This document shows positions 45,293 to 56,009 of a DNA stretch of 64,000 nucleotides, in pieces. Position 1 is the first letter of the stretch. Each line of letters starts with the position of its first letter. The notes beneath the pieces are model-generated. The model ran no database searches and was not told the DNA's origin. It was given only the letters and a program-made list of their open reading frames with translations. A program made the position numbers and the translations under genes. Origin of the DNA: Peromyscus leucopus (taxonomy: Eukaryota > Chordata > Mammalia > Rodentia > Cricetidae); assembly GCF_004664715.2 (NCBI RefSeq), contig NC_051083.1, forward strand, positions 119,586,413-119,650,412, in the 5' to 3' direction.

Positions 45293-45410
45293 TAATGGTG
45301 GTGCCCGCCTGCAGTTGCAGTATTTGGGATCAGGAAGTGGGGGGATCAGGAGCTCACGTTCACTCTCAACTGTACGGCCAGTTTGAAGCCGGCTTGTGCA
45401 ACCCAAGACT
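45293..45410 (+). repeat. B1-like fragment
   Basis: GGTGGTGCCCGCCTGCAGTT and ATTTGGGATCAGGAAG, degenerate B1 head and middle. Confidence 0.45.
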
Positions 45411-45794
45411 TATTCTTAACGCACAATTTCTTCATCAGTTCAGTTTTTCTGTGTCTTTCTCATACTTGATTGTTCTTTACTGCCTTGTTTTTTTTTATAA
45501 ATGTCTTGAATATAGAAAAATATTGTTCAGGATCAAATAAGATAACTATATTTTAATGAACACTCATGAGATTGTATCTGAAACAGGAAACATGGACACA
45601 GTATCTCAAACATCTAAGAACTATAAATACAGTCCAAACACATGTTTTCAGTACTTTTCCCTTATTAACGATTTTAGATCAGCTAATTTGTTAAAGATGT
45701 AGGTCCTATTATAACAAGCTCTTAGACTTGCTTCTGCTAAGAAGGATTGATACCTCATTTGTGCTCACTAAATATTTGGATGAAAGCCTTGAAT

Positions 45795-46400
45795 CCTTGC
45801 TTTCATTTTGTCTGTCCTCTTTGCTCAGGGAAAGACTCCATTTTGACTCCTCATGATAATCACTATAGAATGTCATCTAAAAACCTAGTGACACCTAAGC
45901 GACTTTTTTCCCCTTCAAGCCTGAAGGCACAAAGCATTCTTGTCCCACATTTTCAGCCATCTTAGATCACAGGAACAGAAGTCTACCAGGACAAACCTCC
46001 CTCTAAGATGAGGGCAGCTGTCATGGCTGAGGGTACAGCAGAAACAGAAATATGCATCTTGAAGGAACCAGATTGGCCCCCTCAGGTTCTGAGGACAGTA
46101 ACTACCTTTGATAGGACCGTTTTGTTCAGGACCAACACTGAGGCAGGACCACAGCTTGAGCAGAACAGCTTAATTATGTATAACTCATCCCCTTCCCCAA
46201 TTCCTCCTCCTCTATTCAAGTATGAGGTTCCCATTAGTGCCCTAAATGGTAACTTGGGGGAGGCTACTGGACCCTTGTCTGTTCGCCGTCTCAGTGTACA
46301 TCAGTTAAATCTCCTCTTCAGTTTGGTGACTGAGCTTACATGTTGTGGGTGTCAGAGCTGGGACTTTTGCTCCCAAACTCCAGTTATACTGTGAACTAAA
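45795..46400. other. Possible old LTR, unassigned
   Basis: Pyrimidine-rich sequence with TGTTCGCCGTCTCAGTGTAC near its end has the feel of an ERV1-type U5. I could not define TG...CA ends or a target duplication. No gene is evident. Confidence 0.2.
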
Positions 46401-46873
46401 ATGGCTAAGTTGATGATTTCAATTTATCTGGGCACTTCCTTACAGGCCAATTTGATGCAGTGCAAACAAAAAGCAAATGCAGCAGGGATGTAGGCATTAT
46501 CTACACAAAACTGTGTGTTGAAAAGACCAACTCTTCCAGTGATTTTCAGAGTTCATTTAGATTTAATAAAAACTGGATTATTGATCTGCTTACTCTCACC
46601 ATAAAACCATGGAATCCTTCATCCCAAATCTGAACTTTCAAAGGGTGACTTTTAGTGGATACACCACTGATAAACCTTAATGAAAAGTGAAACTGTCAAA
46701 AGGCAAAGCTTGCTGATCAGACATAAGGTGGTAGATTTCCTTGTCTCAAGAGCTAGTCAGCAGAAAGGGAGTTAGCCTTACCCATGGAGATTTCCTTGCT
46801 ATGATGCTTTACACCAAATTTCTCTACTCTCTAATTGACAATGAGGCTAAATTATCTCCCCTGTGTTCCCTTG

Positions 46874-47080
<207 letters not shown>

Positions 47081-47589
47081 GTTAGAATCCTCAGGGGAAC
47101 TGAGTTTCCCTCCAGGATTAAGACATCACTGTGTTGGCCTTTGTTTCTCACAGGCTTCCCTGGGTGGGCTTTCTGAGTGCACAAATCATACTGCATCTCA
47201 TAGTACAATCATTTTAAAAGACATTATTATGTATGCATAACAGCTGGGTTTTTAACCTCTCACGAAATGAGAGCCCCCAAAGACTAAATTCATCTATTTT
47301 GGACATGGAAAGTTTTGGAGGCACCTTCTTTGAGTCATCATTTTGTGAGGCTCCAGAAATAAAGATAGGAATCAGTCCCAGCAGGAGAAAGCTGGAGGCT
47401 GTAAAAGCAAAGTGGTGAAATAGTGTCAGGGAAAAAGGTCAGCAGGGCCCCCATGCCTAAGTCAGGAGCTCACTGAAGTTAAAACATGGAGTGTTGATTG
47501 GAAAATTTCAGGACCAAGAGAAGAGGGGCTGGGCCGGTCGTGCATAGAAGCAGCCATTTCTGTTTTGGATCTAGCATGTCCTGTTCAAT

Positions 47590-48250
47590 GAGGTTCATCC
47601 CTTGATGGAACATTCTAGAATCATCTCACTTTAACAAGGTCTCAGATATGTCTTTTGGAGTCCAGAGGGTGGCTTAGGATATTTGTGGATAAGTTCTTAC
47701 AGTGATGTGCCCCCACAGACACTTTCAATGGTTACTCTCCTGATAGTTATTCCCATATTCGGGGGAAAAAGACACTCCAACTATCAGACTACTGGAACAA
47801 GGTATCCCAAAAATTTGTAATTTCCTCAGACATTGTTCGCTGGGAGAAGGAAAAGTCAGAATGAAGCCTGATGCTAACCAGAAGGGGAGCTTGTCTGCCT
47901 GAAAGATTTCTCACAACTTGTCACATCACCTTACAAGAAAGACTGGAGCTAAGACAGTGATAGACAGGACCACACCTTGGCCAAGACTGTTTAGCTGTGC
48001 ACACCTCTGGACCCCTGCTTAAACCTAAACCTCATGTTAGGACCCTGGAAGACAGATGTGGAGATGGGGCCACTGGGTGGTGGTCCCTTTTCCCATTGTA
48101 GCCACTTTGGATAAATCTCATTTTTTCTGTTTTTCACTATTAATTGTTTGTTTAATTGGCTTGTTCAAGATGCATGACAGAGCCTGGTTTTCTAGGGTTG
48201 CCAGGGCCCAGGCTCCGATCTTTAATAACCCCAGTAACAGCATGATTATT
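47590..48250 (+). other. Possible old LTR, unassigned
   Basis: CCTTTTCCCATTGTAGCCAC followed by GGATAAATCTCATTTTTTCT and a pyrimidine-rich end looks like the R-U5 of an ERV1-type LTR. No ends or duplication found. Confidence 0.25.
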
Positions 48251-48726
48251 CCATCTGGCCTAGAAATAAGCTAGGGATGCCTCTTCGGGGAATTCCTAAC
48301 TTTAGAGGCAGTGGTGTGGTGTGCATTAAAAATGAGGTGGATTTCTGTCCGCCCTCCCCCACCACAACAACAAAGAAGTGAAGGTAACAAGCAGACTGAA
48401 AGAATACAGTTGCACAGCTAAGCAGCAGTAAGAGGCGACTCAGCAGCACTTCAGCATCCCTGTAGTGGCGGCCGCCCAAGAAGAAGGTTTGCAGTAGAGA
48501 CACTGTATGCTGCCACCTGCTGCCGGATTTTTCTTTTTCCAGTGAGGAGACTTTTACTCAAATGAAGGTGGACTTAAGGCACAGAAAAGAATTTCAGGCG
48601 GAGCTGGTGTGAAGCAGAGTAGGTATTTATTAAGAAAAGGTTTTAGGCTGTTGCCAGATGGCCACAGTGCCTGCGACTGTCACCAGCCACTCACACTTCA
48701 TCCTTAGAGTGAGCCATAAGCTTTCC

Positions 48727-48862
48727 AGGTGTGGTGACGCACAATTTAATTCCAGCACCCAGGAGGAAAGACAGGCAGAGCTCTGAGTTCAAGGCCAGCC
48801 TGGTCTACACAGTGAGTTCCAGGACAGCCAGGGCTACAGAATCTGTCTTTAAAAAACAAAAA
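48727..48862 (+). repeat. B1 SINE
   Basis: CCAGGTGTGGTGACGCACAA to GGGCTACAGAATCTGTC. Confidence 0.92.
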
Positions 48863-48867
48863 CAATG

Positions 48868-49048
48868 CTGGGCCATGGTGGTGCATGCCTTTAATCCCAG
48901 CACTCTGGAGGCAGAGGCAGGCGGATCTCTGTGAGTTCGAGGCCAGTCTGGGCTACAGAGTGAGTTCCAGGACAGGCTCCAAAGCGACACAGAGAAACCC
49001 TGTCTCGAAAAACCAAAAAACAAAAAAAAAAAAAAAAAAAAAAAAAAA
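48868..49048 (+). repeat. B1 SINE, young, directly after another B1
   Basis: GCTGGGCCATGGTGGTGCAT to GAAACCCTGTCTCGAAAAAC and a long A tail. It carries GACAGGCTCCAAAGCGACAC, a variant also seen in the B1 at 23282 and in complement at 35588. Confidence 0.95.
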
Positions 49049-49154
49049 CCAAAATCAAAACCCGAGTTATATCCCGTTTTCTAGTTATGCCATGATCTTT
49101 TATCATGAAAGAAATTAAAGCTCTAAATATTTGGAAAAAGAAAAGAAAAGGTTT

Positions 49155-49320
49155 TAGCGCTGGCAAGAAGGCTCAGCAGGTAAAGGCACTGAGCCTGACA
49201 ACCTGTGTTTGATTCCCAGGGCCCATGGGGGAAGGAGAGAACCATTGCTCACAAATTGTCCTCTGATCTCCTTACACATTACCCTCCACCCCACCCCACA
49301 CAAACATAAATGTAACAAAA
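49155..49320 (+). repeat. B3-type SINE
   Basis: AGCGCTGGCAAGAAGGCTCA, GTGTTTGATTCCCAGGGCCC and CACAAATTGTCCTCTGATC. Confidence 0.8.
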
Positions 49321-49439
49321 AGTGTTGATTTAAGAAAGAAAAGAAAAATATTTTGAAGAGAAAGGGGTTTTAACATGGGTTTCAGCTCAGGCATGAAGAG
49401 ACATGTAAAAGGAAGAGACATGCCCTTGAGCAGGTGCAG

Positions 49440-49721
49440 GCTTTTCATGGAAAAGGAATGGTACATACACTTAGCATTAATATGTAAAAGATCCATCCAT
49501 ATCATCACACATGTCGGTTCTTCATTCCTTTCCTTTATGACTGAAAATTCCAATGTATTCATGCCCATATTCATCATCCACGGATTCTTTGAAGGAAATT
49601 TTGGTTTTTTATATCTGGGGCTATCATGAATAATACTGCTACTGTTACATACAATTGTTTGTACGGGCATGGTTATAGCCCTCTTAGGTAGATATTTTAG
49701 GTTGAAATTGCTGGGTCAGGG
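49440..49721 (-). repeat. Old L1 ORF2 3'-end fragment
   Basis: GGGGCTATCATGAATAATAC and TTGAAATTGCTGGGTCAGGG are complement signatures of the ORF2 end. Confidence 0.6.
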
Positions 49722-49890
49722 GGATGTTGAGGTGGCAATTGCTGCCAAGCCTGGAGATCTTAATTTGATGGTGGAGATCCACATGGTAGAAGGAGAAAAC
49801 TGACTCCTACAGATTGTCCTCTGAATGCTACATTCATGCACACACTCACATACAAGTTAATTAGTTAATGAACAAAGAAAATTTAATAAA
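49722..49890 (+). repeat. B3-type SINE
   Basis: GGGGATGTTGAGGTGGCAAT start, GAGAAAACTGACTCCTACAG and an ACACACTCACATACAAG tail. Confidence 0.65.
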
Positions 49891-50141
49891 ATAATTTAAA
49901 ATAAATTGCTGGATTGTTTGATAACTTTCAAAGTTTGAAGAACTGCTGCCTTATCTCCCAAAGTTAATGGACCATTTTCCAACCACAGGTATTGTTCAAT
50001 GGTGCAAATTTCCTTGAGAATCATTCTTGATTCTCCCTCTCCCTCAGCCCATGTAGATAACTGATCACCCAAGTCTTCTATCTGAGCTTTCTAAAACAGG
50101 AACCAACAGTAGCACTGGGCTGTTCGAAACATTTCAGTGCA

Positions 50142-50340
50142 GTGCTTCCCAACTCTAACTGCATACTAAACATACCTGGGCAGATTTCAGGTACCTACGT
50201 TGTACCCCAAAGCAATGGAATCCAAATGTCAGGGTGTGGTGTCTAGGAATCAGTAGGAATCAGTGTGGTGTCTATGAACCAGCTCTTCAAGTGATTCTAA
50301 CATGTACCTAAACCAGAAACTCAGGCCCTGTAGTTCCATG
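50142..50340 (+). repeat. MER5A-like hAT relic
   Basis: CAGTGCTTCCCAACTCTAAC and CAAGTGATTCTAACATGTAC are the two ends of a MER5-type non-autonomous hAT. Confidence 0.55.
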
Positions 50341-50369
50341 TTGCCAATAGGATTATGTTCCAGCTCTCT

Positions 50370-50811
50370 TGTAGCATGAATCTTAGAGGTCTTATTAATA
50401 AAATCAAGCCTGAGGCCAGTTATTGGGGTGAATGCTGGAAGATCAGAGAGACAGAACAGGCCACAGCTTCCTCACCTTGCCAGTTCCTTAGCTGATCCTG
50501 TTTTCTTAGACTGGAAGTCTCTGAGTCCTTATCCAAATGGATCTCAGCTGAACTGCTGCTAGAAGCCTAAAAGCTTAAGCAGCCAAATGCTTCTAGTTTC
50601 TGGACTTTACTCCTTATATACCTTTCTGCTTTCTGTCATCACTCCCTGGGATTAAAGGCTCGATTTCTGGGATTAAAGGCGTGAGTCACCATGCTTGGCT
50701 ATATTCTTGGACACACAGAGATCCAGGTAGATCTCTGCCTCTGCAAAACTAGGATTAAAGGCATGTGCTACCACTGCCTATCCTCTATGTTTAATATTGT
50801 GGCTGTTCTGT
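50370..50811 (-). repeat. 3' LTR of copy 2, lacking its first ~55 bp
   Basis: Keeps the SINE-like middle and a TATATAAGG box (complement at about 50614-50622) and ends ATGCTACA. It starts directly with CAGAACAGCCACAATATT, having lost the TGTGGTG... start present in the 5' LTR. Confidence 0.85.
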
Positions 50812-51369
50812 CCCCTTTTTGTCTAAAATTAAAAAAAGCTTATAACTAATACAAGAAAAATTAAATCCAACAAGTATATACAATATACAGAGTCAAGATT
50901 ACATTAACGATGTCTAGTCCATTAACATTTGACAGATCCAGACAAAAAACTCCATTAATATGTAACAATGTCCAGTCCAGTAACATTTGATAAACTCAGA
51001 CAAAAAATTTTCATTACATATCCTATGTAAAACAAGTAGTTCCTTTTAAAAAGTAGATTCAATCATTGACCTTTTTTAAATCTTATCATACCCATATTCT
51101 CTTTTTTCTTTTCATAATAGATTCAATAATCTACCTTTTGTCATTTTTATATCTTCCCCTTTTTCTTTTTAGAGTAGATTCAATCATCTACCCATTTATC
51201 CTATTATTTCTTCATCTTTTTTCTCAGAATAGATTCATTGATCTACCTCATATTTATATTTTCTTTTTTCTTCAAACAAAAACTCTGAAGCTAATCTCCT
51301 TGTTCAGCCTTTTTCCTGACCTTTAATAATTAACAACTTGTAACCAACCATCATAAACAATGACAATAT

Positions 51370-51699
51370 TCATAACTCCTTAAACAACCAAAAACCTCCC
51401 ATCCCACCTCTTGTGAATGTGGGCATCATTTTTTTAAAAATTACTTCCTGTTTTCTGGGGGTGAAGACATCTTTAGGAAATCCTGAAAAGAAAATTTTCG
51501 GGTTAATTGTCAAGTCCTGTATCATTTGTCCATTCTCTGCATATTGAGAAAGTGCAGGGCTTGTTTCAAGTCCTTGTCTAAGTAGTCTGTCAGGCTGGAT
51601 CATCTCAGCTAGCCATCTCAAAATTGTCCTGAACAGTTTGTAGTCCAGAGTTGATCTTTCTGTGGTGTTAATCAGCTTAATGGCTTTACCATAGTCCAC
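51370..51699 (-). other. 109-codon open frame of unknown origin in copy 2
   Basis: Begins MDYGKAIKLIN and ends FWLFKEL. It lies downstream of the Tgfbr1 part. The same DNA in copy 1 (about 420-700) is frameshifted, so there is no sign that the frame was preserved. No domain recognised. Confidence 0.4.
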
Positions 51700-51778
51700 G
51701 TGGAATCATCATTGTGGGATCCTGTCATCTTTTTGAAGATTTCAAAGTCACTGTTAGGTGGTCATGGTTCCCTGCAGA

Positions 51779-52087
51779 CTTTTTTTTTCCTCCTCTATGG
51801 TTTGGAGCAATCACAGTCTGATAAATGTCTGTCTCTTGGAACCATGAATGTTCTTCCCTAGAAGAGAATATCTTCACAGCAATTTCTCCCCACTATTTGT
51901 CTTGCCAAACTTTTCCAAACTGACCTTTGCTGATGCTTTCTTGTAACAAGATGGTCCTGGCAATTCCTCTCTGAACCAGCAGCAGTAATCCCTTTGTCCC
52001 AGGTAGCAGCGTCACTGCAGTCACCAACATGATGAGAAGGAGCTGGCAACGTGGAGCAGTAGCCACTGCTTCCATGGTCCCACCACT
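51779..52087 (-). pseudogene. Tgfbr1: Tgfbr1 signal peptide fused to GS/kinase start, captured cDNA
   Basis: From the ATG at 52075 the frame reads [14 protein letters not shown], the Tgfbr1 signal peptide in its native GGGACCATGGA context. It then passes directly to [18 protein letters not shown], the segment linking the GS region to the kinase. The ligand-binding ectodomain and membrane span (exons 2-3) are missing; the join (51990/51991) falls at the exon 1 and exon 4 edges and is in frame. The P-loop reads SKGQFGKVW with its first Gly replaced. A stop follows after 60 codons, then frame loss. A further deletion (51811/51812) removes most of the kinase before an exon 6 remnant ends at 51779, the same endpoint as in copy 1. 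Confidence 0.9.
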
Positions 52088-52281
52088 GTTTGTGGTTCAG
52101 TCCAGGCCAAAGCTTTTCCTTAGCAAGCCTCCTAGGCCACCCTCAAACTAGGGATCCTCCTGCCTCTGCCTCCTTCAGCAAATCCAACCAGTGTGCTTCA
52201 CTACAACTGGCTGAGGGTAGCTCGGGTCTGAGTAGGGGCCTGCAAGGCCACAGGCAAGCAGCTTTTTTTTGTGAATTCATA

Positions 52282-52300
52282 CCACAAACATTGGGCACCA
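52282..52300 (-). promoter_or_regulatory. Primer-binding site, tRNA-Lys-like
   Basis: In element sense TGGTGCCCAATGTTTGTGG starts 2 nt after the 5' LTR. It matches the tRNA-Lys primer site of class II retroviruses at 12 of 18 positions; two mismatches are C-to-T type. Confidence 0.7.
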
Positions 52301-52302
52301 GA

Positions 52303-52648
52303 GGTAGTATGAATCTTAGAGGTCTTATTAATAAAATCAAGCCTGAGGCCAGGTATTGGGGTGAATGCTGGAAGATCAGAGAGACAGAACAGGCCACAGC
52401 TTCCTCACCTTGCCAGTTCCTCAGCTGATCCTGTTTCCTCAGACTGGAAGCCTCTGAGTCCTCATATCCGAATGGATCTCCTTGAATGCACAGAGATCCA
52501 GGTAGATCTCTGCCTCTGGAAAGCTAGGATTAAAGGCATGTGCTACCACTGCCTATCCTCTATGTTTAATATTGTGGCTGCTCTGTTCTGTGATGCCAGA
52601 TAAGTTTATTAGCGTGCACAATATTTTGGGGAACACAATACCACCACA
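52303..52648 (-). repeat. 5' LTR of copy 2, TATA region deleted (346 bp)
   Basis: Starts TGTGGTGGTATTGTG, keeps AATAAACTTATCTGG and the end module. About 150 bp including the TATATAA box and a SINE-like block are absent compared with the 3' LTR and with 1305-1787. Confidence 0.85.
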
Positions 52649-52659
52649 CTCTCCAGCAT

Positions 52660-52850
52660 GGCACACAGGTTCTTTATCATGTGGCCCTTGCCTTCTTCTT
52701 CATGTGCCTCATACTTGGTGCCCCTGCCACTCTGATCTGCATATTGGTCCTGTTGGAACATCTGTTGGAACATCATTTTCTGCCCAGTCTCCCCTGCCTA
52801 GGAAGTTCCTTCAAGGTCTCTTCATCTAGAAAGCTTCTTTCCTTTCTCGA
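52660..52850 (+). repeat. Possible LINE-2 3' end
   Basis: GGCACACAGGTTCTTTATCA and CCCAGTCTCCCCTGCCTAGG have the flavour of an L2 tail. Weak. Confidence 0.25.
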
Positions 52851-52999
52851 AGATTCAGCAATTGTAGAAACTATTCATTTAACATGTTTTTGTCCTGTGC
52901 CCACATTCAGCTCTATTGGAAGTGCTTGTCCCCTCAAAAAAAAAAAGTTGAGAAAATCTTGCAATTTAGTGAAATTTTTCATTTTTTAAAACCACCATC

Positions 53000-53391
53000 T
53001 GTAGCTAGAGTTTTCCTGCCTTGCTCACAGTCAGGACAAATCTTTGTCATCCGCCAGTCCCACAGCCGCTCAGACCCAACCAAGTAAGCACAGAGACTTA
53101 TATTGCTTACAAACTGTATGGCAGTGGCAGGCTTCTTGCTAACTGTTCTTACAGCTTAAATTAATCCATTTCCATGAATCTATACCTTGTCACGTGGCTC
53201 GTGACTTACCGGTGTCTTCACATGTTTCTTGTCATGGCAGTGGCTGTCAGTGACTCCTTCTGCCTTCCTGTTCTTTCTTTTCTCCTCTCTGTTAGTCCTG
53301 CCTATACTTCCTGCCTAGCCACTGGCCAATCAGTGTTTTATTTATTGACCAATCAGAGCAACACATTTGACATACAGTCCATCCCACAGCA
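53000..53391 (-). repeat. Solo LTR, class II ERV, TSD ACCATC
   Basis: In its own sense it starts TGCTGTGGGATGG and ends CTAGCTACA. Perfect 6-bp duplication ACCATC at 52994-52999 and 53392-53397. AATAAATAAAAC and GATTGGTCAATAAAT lie near the 5' side. No internal region remains, so it arose by LTR-LTR recombination. Confidence 0.93.
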
Positions 53392-53714
53392 ACCATCACT
53401 TACAGTTTACCATGTACTGTATGAAGAGTTGCTGGGTGGATTAACAGCCTCCAAAGGAGTTCTAACACAGTATTTCATTGTGTGCTATTTTAATAGTTGG
53501 ACTGGAGGTCTTTGACTGTAGAATGGTATAATATACCCAGCCACACCACATAAACACACAGTTCTCTAGCCAACAGAATCTTAAGGTTCCACCAGACTTT
53601 GGCCTCAATTAGAGAAATTGGCTCTTGACTATAACAGCTAGGCCTTAATATGAAGCAGGTGACTTAGCAGATCTTCCCAAAATTCTAAATTCCTGCCAAG
53701 GGAAGGAGACACCA

Positions 53715-54106
53715 TGTGGTGATATTTTGTGTATAATCTAACAAATAAAGCTTGCCTGAAGACAGAGGACAAAGCCAGTCACTAGTTAGCCATAGAGGCC
53801 AGGCAGTGGTGGCATACACCCTTAATCCCAGCACTTGGGATCTCATGCCTTTGCTCCCAGTACTCAGGAGGCACACACATCTTAACTCCCAGAACTAGGG
53901 AGGAGGAAACAGGAAGTGATATGGCTGAGCAGAGAAAGGAATATAAGGCAGGAGGAGAAAGGTGCTCAGTCTTTCAGGCTGAGAATTTGGTAGAGGTAGG
54001 AAGTCTTTCTAATGGCTGGCTGCTCTGCTTCTCTGGTCTTTCAGCATTTACTCGAATGTCTGGCTCCAGGTTTTTATTATTAAGACCAATTAGGATTCGT
54101 GTAACA
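53715..54106 (+). repeat. Solo LTR of the Tgfbr1-element type, TSD ACACCA
   Basis: Starts TGTGGTGATATTTTGTG and ends TTCGTGTAACA. Perfect duplication ACACCA at 53709-53714 and 54107-54112. Contains B1-like modules and a degraded TATA (GAATATAAGG). Same superfamily as 1305-1787 but a distinct subfamily. Confidence 0.93.
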
Positions 54107-54484
54107 ACACCATTTGCAGTTGACCAAAGATTCTAGTGTGGAGCTGACTGATGCATGTTCCCTTTTATGATCCAGTGCCAGTGCTCCATCCATCCTCCAA
54201 GGTCTCCAAGATGAATGTCTTTCCATCTTACCTCAGCTTTGAATTTCAGATATACAGTGTGGTCTGAGGACTCTTCCTACTGGCCTGACTTCTATACCTG
54301 AACTCCAGCTTGATCACCTGCTGGCACCAAGTGTCAAGTCCTTGGGCACTCAGGATTCCATCTCTTTGCAAAGAGCATCAAAGACCTACTGCCTGGTCAG
54401 TGTCAGAGCACAGACATGACTCCTTGGTTAAGTGGTCTAACTGCATGTACTTCAATGCTAAAATGACCCAGCAACATTCCTATA

Positions 54485-54740
54485 GTGTCTCCCAAAGTTT
54501 GTATGTTGAACTCGAGTCTTCATGGTAACCTTAAGATGGATATGGGGCCATTGGAAGATGATCAGGCCATGAAAATAGAGTCCCGTGAACAGGATTAGTG
54601 CCCTTGCAAAAGATTCACTAGAGAGCTCCTTGCTCCTTCTACCAGAAGAGGCCACAAGGAAAAAAATAGCGGTCTATGAACTATGTACCTAGTCTATGGT
54701 AATATGTTTTACAGGACTTAGTGGACCATGACAAACACTA
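54485..54740 (+). repeat. Ancient mammalian DNA-transposon-like repeat
   Basis: CCAAAGTTTGTATGTTGAAC, GGGGCCATTGGAAGATGATC, GGATTAGTGCCCTTGCAAAA and GAGAGCTCCTTGCTCCTTCT follow a common old mammalian repeat whose exact name I do not assert. Confidence 0.6.
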
Positions 54741-54854
54741 ATCTGATTACCCATATTACAAGCCAGCTACTAGAGAAAGCACAATCTGAAATAGTATATA
54801 TCTATATACATGTTAGAGACCTTTATAATTTCATCTGGGTCATTCCTTCTTAGT

Positions 54855-55005
54855 TTGTGGTTCTTGACATCTGGCACACATTGAAATAACCTAGGAGTGG
54901 GTTGAAATACCGAGACCTAGAAGTTCAATCAATCAAGAGCAAAACTCCTGATTCCTGGATGTTATTCCACACAAGAGATTCTCATTTTATTTGATTGAGG
55001 AGTTG
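54855..55005 (+). repeat. MER5-like hAT relic
   Basis: TGGTTCTTGACATCTGGCAC, GAAATAACCTAGGAGTGGGT and CAAGAGATTCTCATTTTATT. Confidence 0.5.
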
Positions 55006-55031
55006 CTCAGATGTCAAGGGTTATAGAAACT

Positions 55032-55215
55032 TCAGGGTGAGCCTGGGGAGATAGCCCAGTGGGTAAGGTGCTTCCCATGGAAATATGAGGGTCTGAATTC
55101 AAATCCTCAGAAACCACATGAAGTCAGGCATAGCAGTATACATGTATAATCCCAGTATCCCCATGGCAAAAGAGATGGGAGGTGGACATCTGAGTGATTC
55201 TCAGGTGCTGGAAGG
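55032..55215 (+). repeat. B3-type SINE
   Basis: GAGCCTGGGGAGATAGCCCA, AGTGGGTAAGGTGCTTCC and CATGTATAATCCCAGTATCC. Confidence 0.8.
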
Positions 55216-56009
55216 ATTGAGGTTACTGCTTCGGTTTAGTTACTCGAGGCATCGCATTTGCCCTAATTTGTCTATAGGAGTTGCCACCAGCAATGCCATG
55301 AGTTGATCTTAAGGTGGCATTAGTAGCTCAAGAACTAAGGGGACTACTTCCAGGACACCACTTGTGTCCAAGAGCTGGCCATGAAGCTGTATTTTATTCT
55401 AAAGCTTTCAGAGTTGATTGTCATCATTCAATGTGCACTTGCAAAGGAGCTTAGAAGTCCTTCTTTCTTTCAGCTCCACCGATTTAGATATTCCTTCAGC
55501 CTTTTTGGCTTCTTTTTCTGTGTCTAAACTGAAAGCCAAAAGACAAAGAAACCAGTACTCCAGAGTGAGTCGCTGGGGTTTGTTGGCAAATCTTACCACG
55601 CCCACTTGCCAGTTACAGTGACTCAACTATGAAGTAGCCCTGCCCTAATCCCCTCGGTGTTAGATCTTCCTAATGCCCCCCATCACCTATTATAACTACT
55701 AGTTGATTCCCATGAAAATGATCTTCCTTCCTGAGTTGTGCTCAAAGACTGTATTTTTCAACTTTCGATGTAAATTGCTTGGGTGTTTTTGTTTCTTTGC
55801 TTGCTTCCTTTTCCTCTCTGTTTTGAGCATAGTAGTTTCTAAGCAGATTTAGGATGTTCCTGCATATAATTAGAAGAATGCCTGAGCTTAAGTTTTTAAG
55901 CAACAGTCTTTTGTAGGAAAGGACTGCAGTCAATATGTATTGGGGACCTAGGTTCAAGTTACACCTAAAAGAAACTGGATATGCCTATTTAAACTCAGAG
56001 GGTTTGGAG

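Larger units (their letters stand above)
50370..52648 (-). mobile_element. Tgfbr1-carrying LTR retrotransposon, copy 2 (complete insertion)
   Basis: Complete insertion on the - strand, 2279 bp, flanked by CTCTCT (50364-50369) and CTCTCC (52649-52654), a 6-bp target duplication with one mismatch. Order in its own sense: 5' LTR (52648-52303), tRNA-Lys-like primer site (52300-52282), leader of about 200 bp with a B1-like piece, Tgfbr1-derived segment, unidentified 109-codon frame, four-unit tandem repeat, AAAAAGGGG polypurine tract, 3' LTR (about 50811-50370). No retroviral gene is present. The two LTRs carry different deletions, so it is now probably unable to be copied even with helper enzymes. 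Confidence 0.9.

Noticed and set aside
53174..53515. 113-codon frame
   Set aside because: It reads through a solo LTR in antisense; similar frames occur in the sister LTR at 56184-56713.
55408..55626. Antisense 72-codon frame with basic residues, considered as a ribosomal protein pseudogene
   Set aside because: No ribosomal protein signature could be recognised.
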